Part shown: positions 41,058-49,959 of the stretch, piece by piece
How positions within the stretch are numbered: the first letter of the stretch is position 1
Layout of the letters: the number at the start of each line of letters is the position of its first letter
Assembly: GCA_003233055.1 (NCBI GenBank)
Contig: QIKP01000039.1
Span: 1 to 64,000 of the forward strand
Reading direction: 5' to 3'
Source: Planctomycetaceae bacterium
GTDB taxonomy: Bacteria > Planctomycetota > Planctomycetia > Pirellulales > Lacipirellulaceae
Length of the DNA stretch: 64,000 nucleotides
Translations under genes and position numbers: made by a program
The notes under the pieces: model-generated
Seen by the model: only the letters and a program-made list of their open reading frames with translations
Told to the model about the DNA's origin: nothing
Database searches by the model: none

Positions 41058-41813
41058 TTACGACGGATGAAGTGGGGATTCGTCGCTGACGTGTGGCGAA
41101 TCGCTGATGGCAGAACGCCGGCAGCTACGGGCGATCAACCCCGCCATGTACCCCGCTTTAAAACCGGCGTCGATATTCACGACCGCGACGTTCGCGGCGC
41201 AGCTGTTGAGCATCGAAAGCAGTGCCGAAATACCGCCAAAGTTGGCTCCGTAGCCAACGCTCGTCGGCACGGCGATCACCGGCACGGCGACATGCCCCGC
41301 AACGACACTTGGCAGCGCCCCTTCCATACCGGCGACGACCACCACGGTGTCGGCCGACTGAAACTCGGCAAGCCGCGACGGCAGGCGGTGGGGACCGGCG
41401 ACACCCACATCGTGGATCATGGTCACCGAGACCCTCATCCAGTCGAGCGTTTCGCGAGCTTCCTCCGCGACCGGCAAGTCGCTGGTACCGGCGGTGATGA
41501 TCGCGACGCATCCCATCCGATCGGTCCGCTTCGCGTCAGGCAAATCGATCCGCACGGTGCGGGCCATGTCGTTATAGCGGGCTAAGGAAAATTTCTCCGC
41601 CACGGCTGCGGCCTTGCCCGCATCGACGCGCGTCATCAAGACGCTTTCGCCACGTGCCAAGAGTTCTGCCGCAATCGCTGAGAGCGCCTCGGACGTTTTC
41701 CCCTCGCCGTAAATCACCTCGGGGTAACCACATCGGTTCGTGCGATCGGTGTCGAGCGTCACGGCGTGGTCGTCGATGCGGTGGGTCGATGGGTCGGGCT
41801 GCCGGTCGGTCAT
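41058..41813 (-). CDS. larB: Nickel-pincer cofactor biosynthesis protein LarB
   Basis: LarB carboxylates and hydrolyses the pyridinium ring of nicotinic acid adenine dinucleotide in the first step of the nickel-pincer nucleotide made for lactate racemase-type enzymes. The 251-residue protein has the family layout: GYPEVIYGEGKTSEALSAIAAELLARGESVLMTRVD at the front, then an AIR-carboxylase-like (PurE-type) domain with VAIITAGTSDLPVAEEARETL, HDVGVAGPHRL, VVVVAGMEGALPSVVAGHVAVPVIAVPTSVGYG and FGGISALLSMLNSCAANVAVVNIDAGFKAGYMAGLI. LarC and LarE are not in the window. It stands alone with 127 bp to the next minus-strand gene. Confidence 0.93.
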   Translation of the reverse strand: MTDRQPDPSTHRIDDHAVTLDTDRTNRCGYPEVIYGEGKTSEALSAIAAELLARGESVLMTRVDAGKAAAVAEKFSLARYNDMARTVRIDLPDAKRTDRMGCVAIITAGTSDLPVAEEARETLDWMRVSVTMIHDVGVAGPHRLPSRLAEFQSADTVVVVAGMEGALPSVVAGHVAVPVIAVPTSVGYGANFGGISALLSMLNSCAANVAVVNIDAGFKAGYMAGLIARSCRRSAISDSPHVSDESPLHPS

Positions 41814-41940
41814 CCGTGCAGTTTACTGGGGCAACGCCCAGCAAGGAAGCCGCTCATCGCGAGAAGCGGAAAGAAAAGGGCAACCGCCACCTGACCGCCA
41901 CGCCGGCTGTTTAGAAGTCTGACTAGAGTGGTCCGCAGAA

Positions 41941-42765
41941 TCACGCGGCCCGAGCGAAGGCGAGTTCGTTGGCAACCGACTCGATGAGCGGCGCGTCGAT
42001 CGACTCCGCCATGCCGGCGTAACCCACCAACAGCGCGAGGTCGCCAAGTCGATTGATCCGGCGAGGCACGCCTTGGGCAATGTACTGCAAGGCGTCGATC
42101 GCTGCCGGCGTAAAAATCTCCCGCTGCGCGCCTGCCGCGCGCATTCGATGTTCAACGTAGAGGGGGACTTCCTCCGGTTCGAGTGGTTCGAGGAGCGCCG
42201 TGATGTCGAGGCGCTCTTCCAGTCGCGGTGTTCGCCCCAAGGTCGAGAGCAAGGAAGTCTGTCCAACGAGCAGCAAGGTCACCAGCGGCCGACCCTTCGA
42301 TTGCAAGTTGAGAAGAAGGCGAACCGTCTCGAGCGCGCCGGTATCTTCGAGCAGTTGGGCTTCATCCATCACCACGAGCGGTCGCGATTCCTGTTCGCTC
42401 GACTTGGTGAGCGCCGTTTCAATCTGCATCCAACTCTGGTCAACCGTCGGGACCAGGCTCCCCGAATCGCCGCCCGGGCCCAGGCGAGCCGCCAGGTAGG
42501 CGAGCAACTCGCGACTCGTCATTTGCGGATAGACCACCTTGACCACTTGCGAAAAGACTTCCGGCAATTGATCGATGAGCGTATCGACCAACAACGTTTT
42601 TCCCACACCGCTCGGCCCTGCAATCACCGCCGCGCCTCGGCCGCTCTCCATGGCGTAGCGGATTTTGAGGAGGGCGCCACGATGCGACTCGGACGGATAG
42701 AAGAACCCCCCGGTGGTGTCGGGCTCAAAGGGTTTGCGGTCAAGTTGCCAGTAGACGGTGTACAT
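41941..42765 (-). CDS. ExeA-like AAA ATPase
   Basis: About 274 residues from ATG 42765 (MYTVYWQLDRKPFEPDTTGGFFYPSESHRGALLKIRYAM, the GspA/ExeA family start). Walker A is AGPSGVGKTLLVD, Walker B LVVMDEAQLLED, and the sensor region includes LLLVGQTSLLSTLGR and RLDITALLEPLEPEEVPLYVEHRM. ExeA drives secretin assembly in type II secretion when fused to a peptidoglycan-binding domain; that domain is absent here, so this is the ATPase part alone. It lies downstream of a CpaE/ParA-like ATPase and a membrane protein on the same strand, about 100 bp apart, and the three probably form one unit. Confidence 0.85.
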   Translation of the reverse strand: MYTVYWQLDRKPFEPDTTGGFFYPSESHRGALLKIRYAMESGRGAAVIAGPSGVGKTLLVDTLIDQLPEVFSQVVKVVYPQMTSRELLAYLAARLGPGGDSGSLVPTVDQSWMQIETALTKSSEQESRPLVVMDEAQLLEDTGALETVRLLLNLQSKGRPLVTLLLVGQTSLLSTLGRTPRLEERLDITALLEPLEPEEVPLYVEHRMRAAGAQREIFTPAAIDALQYIAQGVPRRINRLGDLALLVGYAGMAESIDAPLIESVANELAFARAA

Positions 42766-42867
42766 CGCTCGCGCCTCTAAAAAAAACAAGGAAGACTGGG
42801 GGAGATCGAAGAACCGAGAACAGGAAAGAACAAAAGAGTCGGGCTGGTTCCTTTCCTTCTCTTCCCA

Positions 42868-43851
42868 TTAGGCCGCCTGCACAACCCCGGCCACCTCAAG
42901 GCCCTGGTCGTTCAGTTGTTGGAGGGTCGCAGCGAATTGGGCGTCGGTCGAGGGTGGCGCAACGGTCGCAATCAGATGGTCCACGCCCATCGCGGCTGCC
43001 AGTTGCATCGCCAGAGATGCGTCTCCCTTCTCCGCAACGGGCGATCCCAGGTCGACGATCACCCTTTGGTAGTTTCGCCGGAGCATTCCTGCCGCCAGCG
43101 AAACGCGAAACCGTGCCGTGGCGTTCAGGTCATTCGACGACGAAGGGCCAGCAAGCAGCAAGTCGACGCCGACTTCACCGGAGGAGACCAGCGCCGGCGC
43201 GACCGTGTGGCTTGTTTGCATGAGCTGGTTCCATGGCTCGAAGACCTTCATCGCCACCTGATTAGCAATCGACGGGCTCGCAAGGTCGGCGTCGACGAGA
43301 ACCGTCGAGTAGCCAAGCGCAGCCGAGCGGAGCGCCAGGCAGAGCGCCGTGGTCGTGCATCCCACTCCACCAGTCGCCCCGACAATGCCCAGGACCACGC
43401 TCGCACCGGTACCGGCTGCCAGCTTTCGCAACACGATGTCGTACTGATCGGCGGCAGCGGCAAGCAATTGCTGGCAAACAACGGGCCAAGTCGGCTGTGG
43501 GGCAACCCTCGGTTCGGCATGCAATGCTTCCGAAGGCCTCTCTGGCGTAATTAATTTTGGCGTGATCGATTTTGGCGTGATCGATTGGTTCGCGGAGCGG
43601 AGCGACGACAACGGCCGCTTGGTCCGTCGCGTGCCGACCTGGCCGAACCGGAAAGGGCTCGAAAACGCAGTCGCCTGCGAGGCCGGTTCTTCCCGGATAA
43701 TCTGCGGCAAGTCTTGGGGTAACTCGGCAGGCGATGCGGCGGAGACAAACTCCGACGTGCCAACAAACGGCACGCCCTCACCCGTTACCACCGATCGGCC
43801 CGCCGCTGGCGACCGAAAGGCATTAATGAAGGCTTGATTCGTGCTGGTCAT
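42868..43851 (-). CDS. ParA/MinD-superfamily protein with atypical P-loop (CpaE/CapB-like)
   Basis: About 327 residues. A disordered N-terminus of roughly 120 residues includes three ITPK/ITPE units (SITPKSITPKLITPERP, encoded by a tandem DNA repeat). The ATPase domain follows: VVLGIVGATGGVGCTTTALCLALRSAALGYSTVLVDADLASPSIANQ. The P-loop reads GGVGCTT, with Cys in place of the catalytic Lys, as in some CpaE/TadZ proteins. Later parts are RVIVDLGSPVAEKGDASLAMQLAAAMGVDHLIATVAPPSTDAQF. It may place a pilus or polysaccharide machine rather than segregate DNA. The ATG at 43851 overlaps the end of the upstream gene by 29 bp. Confidence 0.78.
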   Translation of the reverse strand: MTSTNQAFINAFRSPAAGRSVVTGEGVPFVGTSEFVSAASPAELPQDLPQIIREEPASQATAFSSPFRFGQVGTRRTKRPLSSLRSANQSITPKSITPKLITPERPSEALHAEPRVAPQPTWPVVCQQLLAAAADQYDIVLRKLAAGTGASVVLGIVGATGGVGCTTTALCLALRSAALGYSTVLVDADLASPSIANQVAMKVFEPWNQLMQTSHTVAPALVSSGEVGVDLLLAGPSSSNDLNATARFRVSLAAGMLRRNYQRVIVDLGSPVAEKGDASLAMQLAAAMGVDHLIATVAPPSTDAQFAATLQQLNDQGLEVAGVVQAA

Positions 43852-45028
43852 GCTTGGCCTGCTGGGGGATGGACTGAACGGAACCTGTAAAACGGGCTGT
43901 CGGCAAAGGGCAACCCGGCAAGAGAATCTCTGACGCGCCGGTCGATGCGTAAGAGGGTCGACCCGACGCGACCGACGAAGCGCGAGGGACACGGTGAGGC
44001 TCGATCGGCGTAATCGCGTCGAATCGCTCGATCGGCAACGACGTCAAACGATTCGATGCCAAACGATTCGACGTCAAACGATTCGGCTCGCGAACACGCC
44101 CGCTGGGTCCCCGCGCCAAGGCAGCGACTTTCTCGGCGTTCCCCCTCTCGCTACCCCTCTCGTTGGTCGTTGTCGCGAGAGCCCTTTCTTCGGGAGCCGG
44201 CGCGACTTCTGAATCGGTCGCGGGACTCGTCGGCCCGGCTGCGGCGGGAGTCAACGCCTCGGGCGCAGGAAACGTCGTCTTGCTTTGCCCCTGCAACACG
44301 AGCATCATCAAACCGGCTGCCGTAAAAAGCGCCAGTAACACGATCACGCGATGATGCCGGTGAATCCCGGCGTCAATCGAGGCAACTCGCTGATGCCAAA
44401 TCGTCGGTTCGCTCTGGCGAACGAGCCGCTCCCGGTTGGGCGCGGTCTGCCCCATCGTTTCGGGCGCACCGGTCGTTTCAGGTACATCGAAACGCCATTG
44501 TTTCTCGTCGGTCGGCGAGTCGGCCAACTCGCGCATCGCTTGCTGGTGAGCCGGCAGGAGTGTCGCCGGATCGGGCCGAGTAATCGACCGCTCCGCCACA
44601 CTCGCGCGGAGCACTTCGTCGGTGGCTCGGACCTGACGAGCGGCTACCTGGATGTCGGCTTCCTCGGGCGAGCCCGTCGGCGGGGGCGACGTGGTCCTCG
44701 GCATCCTCTTCGGCGAGTCCACTCGCCACTGCGTAAAATCACTGCTCGAAGTCACTCCCAAGTCGGGCGATGCAACGATTTCATGCGGGCGGAACAAGGC
44801 CGGATCGAGCCGTTGCGGCTCTGCCGAGGGCCCTGAAATCGACGGGGCTTCCACCATCCACGGAACCTGAGCCAGCACCGGTGGGGCCGACTTTTTTGCC
44901 GTGGCCATCTCGCTGGCCGCCAAAGCGCTCGTCGTGCGCGATGCGGCCGCGCCCATTTCACTCGAAGGTTTTGCTTCCACGTGCCCCACGTCCCTAAAAT
45001 TAGGCGATGAATCGATGGACTCCCACAC
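43823..45028 (-). CDS. Single-helix membrane protein, unknown function
   Basis: A 401-residue protein with one central membrane helix (VIVLLALFTAAGLMMLVLQG, about residues 228-247) between two long, polar, proline- and serine-rich regions. No enzyme domain is recognisable. Its short segment SNRLASNRLTSLPIERF contains small tandem repeats (RLTSNRLASNRLTS), also visible in the DNA. The end overlaps the CpaE-like gene by 29 bp, so the two are translationally coupled. By position it could be the membrane anchor or partner of the two ATPases downstream. The start is uncertain: GTG at 45028 with no clear ribosome site, and internal Met codons are possible. Confidence 0.68.
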   Translation of the reverse strand: MWESIDSSPNFRDVGHVEAKPSSEMGAAASRTTSALAASEMATAKKSAPPVLAQVPWMVEAPSISGPSAEPQRLDPALFRPHEIVASPDLGVTSSSDFTQWRVDSPKRMPRTTSPPPTGSPEEADIQVAARQVRATDEVLRASVAERSITRPDPATLLPAHQQAMRELADSPTDEKQWRFDVPETTGAPETMGQTAPNRERLVRQSEPTIWHQRVASIDAGIHRHHRVIVLLALFTAAGLMMLVLQGQSKTTFPAPEALTPAAAGPTSPATDSEVAPAPEERALATTTNERGSERGNAEKVAALARGPSGRVREPNRLTSNRLASNRLTSLPIERFDAITPIEPHRVPRASSVASGRPSYASTGASEILLPGCPLPTARFTGSVQSIPQQAKHDQHESSLH

Positions 45029-45277
45029 GGCCTACCTGCCATGCGCAGGTGGTCCCATGGGAGAGTATCGGAATCGGTTACAATGACCTTGAGGATTCGT
45101 CGGCCTGCAACGTCGCTGCACCCCTCCGTCGCATCGATCTTGCGACGCTAGCAGTGAAAGCAAGAGAAGATAAGTCCGGCTTTCTAACCAGGCCTTAGAG
45201 CCTATCAAACGGGACAACGAGAAACGAAACGGACCAGCTTCGAGCCCTTGATTCCTAACTCTACCGAGAGCACCGCC

Positions 45278-45973
45278 GTGAAGAAACCAACCTTCGAAAT
45301 CCTTGCCTACGAACCAACCGACCTCGGCATCCTCTGCCTGCGACGGCGCGAGCTGCTCGGTGAGCCAGGAACTTGGGTGACCGAAGTCACCCTCGATCAT
45401 GAATTCTTGATGAGCAGCTACCTCGTTGCCTCGGAGCAGGCGCTCGCGCAGGTAGCGATCGAAATGCATGGGGGAAAGGAACTGGACGTGCTTGTGGGGG
45501 GGCTCGGGCTTGGTTACACGGCGCACGCGGCGATCACCTCCCAACAGGTCGAGGAAGTCGAAGTGGTCGAGTATTTGCCCCAGGTGATCGACTGGCTGGA
45601 TCAACGACTCGTTCCGCTAGCCGAGGAACTGTGTGCCGAACCTCGCATGACAGTCACCCAGGGCGACATCTACGCTCGGCTTGCCAGCCGACCAGAAGGC
45701 CGATTGCACGACTTGATCCTGATTGATGTCGACCACTCGCCCGACGACTGCCTTGGAAAAACGAGCGGCCGATTCTATACCACCGAGGGACTCCAACAGG
45801 CGCGAGAGCACCTAACGCCCAGCGGCCTGCTAGGGGTCTGGTCGTATGCCGAGAGTTCCCCCTTCGCAGAGGCGATGCGGAACGCCTTCGAGGAAGTCCG
45901 CGTCGAGCCGATCACCGTTCGCAACCCGCTGATCGACCAGGACCAAACCGACTGGCTCTTTTTCGGCCGGTGA
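45278..45973 (+). CDS. Spermidine-synthase-like methyltransferase-fold protein
   Basis: About 231 residues with a Rossmann fold like spermidine synthases. Recognisable parts are RRELLGEPGTWVTEVTLDHEFLMSSYLVASEQALAQVAIEM, the nucleotide loop LDVLVGGLGLGYTAHAAI, VEVVEYLPQVIDWL, MTVTQGDIYARLA, and DLILIDVDHSPDD. Aminopropyl donor residues cannot be judged by eye, and many planctomycete homologues are annotated only as spermidine synthase-like. GTG at 45278, preceded by GAGAG, is chosen over the TTG at 45248. It is divergent from the membrane protein gene; no polyamine genes are nearby. Confidence 0.75.
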   Translation: MKKPTFEILAYEPTDLGILCLRRRELLGEPGTWVTEVTLDHEFLMSSYLVASEQALAQVAIEMHGGKELDVLVGGLGLGYTAHAAITSQQVEEVEVVEYLPQVIDWLDQRLVPLAEELCAEPRMTVTQGDIYARLASRPEGRLHDLILIDVDHSPDDCLGKTSGRFYTTEGLQQAREHLTPSGLLGVWSYAESSPFAEAMRNAFEEVRVEPITVRNPLIDQDQTDWLFFGR

Positions 45974-46022
45974 ATGTCGGAGCCATACGCCACGCATCCC
46001 AATTTTCAGTCATGCCAAAGCA

Positions 46023-46049
46023 CTAGCCGACGAGCTACGCCTCGTCGGG
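46023..46049. repeat. Family A palindrome (copy A5)
   Basis: CTAGCCGACGAGCTACGCCTCGTCGGG matches the family consensus exactly over 25 bases. It lies 50 bp after the spermidine-synthase-like gene. Confidence 0.85.
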
Positions 46050-46200
46050 GGGACCGATCATGGTTGCGAGGAGGGAGACTCGCTGCGGCTAGTGCGAGCC
46101 GCACACGCATGTTCCGGTCACGGCGCTGCTATTTCAGCGTCCAACGATTGCCTTAGCGGAACATCCGATTGATCACTGCTCTAATTCCTTTCTTCTTACG

Positions 46201-46344
46201 CTATTCGTCGGATTCGTTCGATTCATGGTTGCCTTTTTCCCGGCCGTGAACCTCCCACCCCTGTTTCTGCACGCCTTTGCGTGAGGACTTTTTTCTCGAC
46301 GTTCGGAGCCGGGAATTGTCGAACGCAAACGCGCGAAGGAACGG
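46201..46344. repeat. Family D extended element (copy D8)
   Basis: CTATTCGTCGGATTCGTTCGATTCATGGTTGCC, then CCGTGAACCTCCCACCCCTGTTTCTGCACGCCTTTGCGTGAGGACTTTTTTCTCGACGTTCGGAGCCGGGAATTGTCGAACGCAAACGCGCGAAGG. The second part is shared with the blocks at 18.6 and 28.1 kb. Confidence 0.65.
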
Positions 46345-46775
46345 TTGCAAAGCACCGGAGAGGCGAGTGGCTCACAAATAAGGCTCGCTTTCGAGTGCGA
46401 ACAGGCTCTAATGAACGTAGCCGTAATAAAAGTAGCCGTTCCCGTTCGGAAGAAGCAACCGTGAATAGCGACGAAGGAACGGACCGTTGTGACACGCTTC
46501 GCCTTGGCAAAGCGATCGCTCTTTGACAATTCGAAACAAGACAAAAGAAGGCCCGCTTCTTTCCTTCGGAATCGGGCGGCAGAGCTGCTACAGGCGATGT
46601 TTGCGAACCGCCCGCAGTCAGAGCCTTCTCTTTTTTGGCAACTCCTCGCGATTTTGAGGAAAAAGGGGCATTAATTGGGCAAAAAATGCCTTATTTTCCC
46701 CTCCCGCACGGTCGAATTGAGTCTCTTTGGTCCGGCGTTCCACCGGCCAAAATAGGGACGCAACGAATCGGTAGG

Positions 46776-49400
46776 CTACGCCTCGACGATCGACTGCAAA
46801 CAGTCGCGGATCTCGCGGCAGCGAGTTTCGCCGGTCGGCTTCGTTCCATCTCGTTCGCTCAAGTAGAAGACGTCGACGACTTGGTCGACATGGGTTCCGA
46901 TCTTTGCAAAGCGAATGTTCAGCGTGAGTTCATGGAGCGCTCGAGCCAAGTCGTAGAGAAGCCCCAGCCGGTCGAAGGCAAACACTTCGACGACCAGATA
47001 GTCGGGCGAAATCTCGGAGTCGATTCGGACTTCGATTGGCAGGTCGGTGAGCGACGAACTCTCTTCGTCTTGCTTACTTCCCCAGAGAGCACGGAAGGTC
47101 GGACGCTCTTCGCTGTCGACCGACTCGATGAGTGCTTGGACAATCTCTTGCAGGCGACTTTCTTCCGTCGGGCCATTCGACCGAGTATCCGTTGCTTGGT
47201 AGTGGAACAGAACGACGCCCTCCTCCAGCGGCACGGTCTCGGCCGCAAGGATGCTCATTCCACGACTACTCAAGACACCGGCCATCGACGAGAAGATGCC
47301 TCGGCCCGCTGCTTGGCGGACGCCGGCGGTGAACTCGACGGTATGCGAGTCGGCCAAGTTTCGCCCCCATGCCGTCGCAGCTCGTGGGTCGAGCTGCCAG
47401 ATTCGGCTCAACGTACTGGCGACTTCCATCGGTGTGCGCGAGGTGACAAACGACCGAGGAAGGGCACGAAACTGCAAATCGAACCAGGGGTCCTTTCTCT
47501 TCTCCTCCCCCAGTTCTTGCCAGATGGCTTCCCTGAACGCGGCGGTTTGCTCACGAGGAGTCCTCCGCTCCTCCTTCCCTCCATGCGCTTTCAACCGACG
47601 ATAGAAATCGCCGAGCATGTCGATCTTCCAATCGTTGAGCACCTCCGGGCCAACGGCGGCTAGATCCGCCAGGGTGAGCAGGTAGAGCATGTCGAGTTGC
47701 TCGCCGCCTCCAACTTCCTCGGCGAATTGCCGGATGAAATCGGGGTCGCTGGTGTCGCGGCGAAACGCCGCATGCGACATCTTGAGATGATCTCGCACGA
47801 GGCATGCCGCGACTTGGGTCGTCCCCTCGTCGAGGCCAAGCCGCTCGCCAATTCGGTGGACGATCTCGACGCCGCGCACGCAATGGTCCTCGGCATAGCC
47901 TTTCCCCAAGTCATGCACCAGCAGCACCAAATGCAACAGGCCTTTTCGGGTAAGTCCCCGATACGTTTCGCCCGCAAGATCGTTCCGTTTGCCCAGACGC
48001 GTCACCTCTTCCACCGCTTTGATGCAGTGTTCGTCCACCGTGTATTTGTGATAGCGATTGAACTGCAACAAATAGCGGGCATGGCTAAAGTCGGGGAGCA
48101 CTTTTTCAAGGATTCCCAGATCACGCATCCTCCGAAGCGCCTGCCCCAAGTCGGTGGGGTTTTCGAGTACTTCGAGAAACTGGGAGATGGTCTCCTCATC
48201 GAGGTCTGAAGAATAGCCTGGAGCCGCACGGTAGACGGAGTACCAAGTCCCCTGGGCGATGCGCTTGCCGTGAATGCGTGCCAAGTCGACCAATCGAATT
48301 GCCATGCTCAACCGAGCTTTGAGTTTAGCGGCGCCGCGTTGGGTCGCGGCGATCTCGCGCAACCCGACGCGAAAGTCGCCCGACACGCTCTTGCTGAGGA
48401 CCGGATCGAGTACTCGGGAAACAACCGGCGGCGGCGAAACAAGTTCGCAAAGCCGCATCGTGAGGAACGACACATGGTCCGTGTGCCGAAAATACTCTCG
48501 CATCAAGAGTTCTACCGGAAGCATTCCCTCGCGAGCACGAAACCCCCTGACTCCCGCGATTCGCATTTGTTCCGCCCGATTCAGCACGTCGTTCGCTCCG
48601 CCGGCCGCGAAATGCATCTCATTGCGAATCGCAAGCAGAAACTTCTGCGACGACATCAGACGGCGGTGATCGAACTTCGAGATCACCCCTTTAAGGAACA
48701 GCCGATTAGGATCGGGCTCCCCGCTCCGAGCGTACCAGAGCCATCGAAGCAAATGGATATCTCGCAGCCCTCCGGGGGAACGCTTGATGTTCGGCTCCAA
48801 GAGAAAGACCGTGTCGCCTACCTTGCGCCGTTCTTCTTGCCGGGCAGCGATGAAATCGCGGCACATGGTTTTCTGCCGATGCTGAACCATCTGGCGAAAG
48901 GCTGCCTTAAATTCCTCAAACAGGCTTAGCGACCCGATGAGAAGCCGGGCCTCGATGAGCGAAGTGCAGATCACCACGTCGGAGCGCGCCAGCAGAACCG
49001 CTTCGGCCGGTTCGCGCAAACTGTGTCCTGGCTGAAGTCCCGCGTCGTACAGGTCTTGGGTCAACCGCGTTACGAAGCCAAGCAGTTGGTCGTCGAGCCC
49101 CCCGGCATGAAGGATCATCAAGTCGACGTCGGAGTAGGGCGCGAGCTGCCGGCGGCCATATCCGCCGATCGCCACGAGCGCGACTCGCGAGCGCATTCCT
49201 TCGCCTTGTCCGGCGGGCAGATCGTCGATCGCCGCGTTGAACAGGAGCGTGAGAATGGCATCGACAGCAGCGGACCGGCGAGCGCACACCTCCACGCTCG
49301 CTAGTCCGCTCTTGTTCAGCCGGAGGCCGTTGTCCAGAGCGGCGTTCGCCTTATCGCGGGCTGCGAGCACGCTGGGGCGAAGTCGCACGGTGCTGGACAT
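46776..49400 (-). CDS. glnD: [Protein-PII] uridylyltransferase / uridylyl-removing enzyme
   Basis: The sensor of glutamine that adds UMP to PII at Tyr51 when nitrogen is scarce and removes it when glutamine is high. The 874 residues show the nucleotidyltransferase domain (GGYGRRQLAPYSDVDLMIL, residues 79-97), a GlnD linker (LEPNIKRSPGGLRDIHLLRWL), the HD hydrolase domain (TVDEHCIKAVEEV...LVLLVHDLGKGYAEDHCVRG) and two C-terminal ACT domains (MSILAAETVPLEEGVVLFHYQ; VVEVFAFDRLGLLYDLARALHELTLNIRFAKIGTHVDQVVDVFYL). Both activities should therefore be intact. It lies 84 bp downstream of glnB, in an amtB-glnB-glnD run. Confidence 0.95.
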   Translation of the reverse strand: MSSTVRLRPSVLAARDKANAALDNGLRLNKSGLASVEVCARRSAAVDAILTLLFNAAIDDLPAGQGEGMRSRVALVAIGGYGRRQLAPYSDVDLMILHAGGLDDQLLGFVTRLTQDLYDAGLQPGHSLREPAEAVLLARSDVVICTSLIEARLLIGSLSLFEEFKAAFRQMVQHRQKTMCRDFIAARQEERRKVGDTVFLLEPNIKRSPGGLRDIHLLRWLWYARSGEPDPNRLFLKGVISKFDHRRLMSSQKFLLAIRNEMHFAAGGANDVLNRAEQMRIAGVRGFRAREGMLPVELLMREYFRHTDHVSFLTMRLCELVSPPPVVSRVLDPVLSKSVSGDFRVGLREIAATQRGAAKLKARLSMAIRLVDLARIHGKRIAQGTWYSVYRAAPGYSSDLDEETISQFLEVLENPTDLGQALRRMRDLGILEKVLPDFSHARYLLQFNRYHKYTVDEHCIKAVEEVTRLGKRNDLAGETYRGLTRKGLLHLVLLVHDLGKGYAEDHCVRGVEIVHRIGERLGLDEGTTQVAACLVRDHLKMSHAAFRRDTSDPDFIRQFAEEVGGGEQLDMLYLLTLADLAAVGPEVLNDWKIDMLGDFYRRLKAHGGKEERRTPREQTAAFREAIWQELGEEKRKDPWFDLQFRALPRSFVTSRTPMEVASTLSRIWQLDPRAATAWGRNLADSHTVEFTAGVRQAAGRGIFSSMAGVLSSRGMSILAAETVPLEEGVVLFHYQATDTRSNGPTEESRLQEIVQALIESVDSEERPTFRALWGSKQDEESSSLTDLPIEVRIDSEISPDYLVVEVFAFDRLGLLYDLARALHELTLNIRFAKIGTHVDQVVDVFYLSERDGTKPTGETRCREIRDCLQSIVEA

Positions 49401-49484
49401 GCGGTGGCCACTGCTTGGGGAAAAGAAAGGAGCTAGGCTTGAGCCGAGAGCAACGACGCTCGGTTCAAGGTCGTTCGATCGGCG

Positions 49485-49835
<351 letters not shown>

Positions 49836-49911
49836 TTAATGGAGGTTGCTTGCTCTACCGATCGCCAAACACCGGCAGTGCATCTATTGTAACAAAGAGG
49901 AAGCCTGCTGG

Positions 49912-49947
49912 GAGCCGGGCCGGTGTTTTTTTAAGCCAGCCCGGCTC
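49912..49947 (-). promoter_or_regulatory. Hairpin between amtB and glnB
   Basis: GAGCCGGGC (49912-49920) and GCCCGGCTC (49939-49947) pair over 9 bp. The loop holds a seven-base run (TTTTTTT on plus, A-run in the minus transcript). It lies 13 bases after the amtB stop and could lower read-through or protect the upstream transcript. It is not a normal terminator, because no U-tract follows the stem. Confidence 0.5.
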
Positions 49948-49959
49948 TCCTGCTCGGCT

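Larger units (their letters stand above)
45974..46775. other. Long repeat-filled intergenic region
   Basis: About 800 bp between two convergent genes. It holds a family A palindrome at 46023-46049 and a family D block at 46201-46344. The rest is low-information sequence with no supported ORF. No clear factor-independent terminator of glnD was found, although GGCATT...AATGCC before a T-run on the minus strand near 46665-46695 is a weak candidate. Confidence 0.5.
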
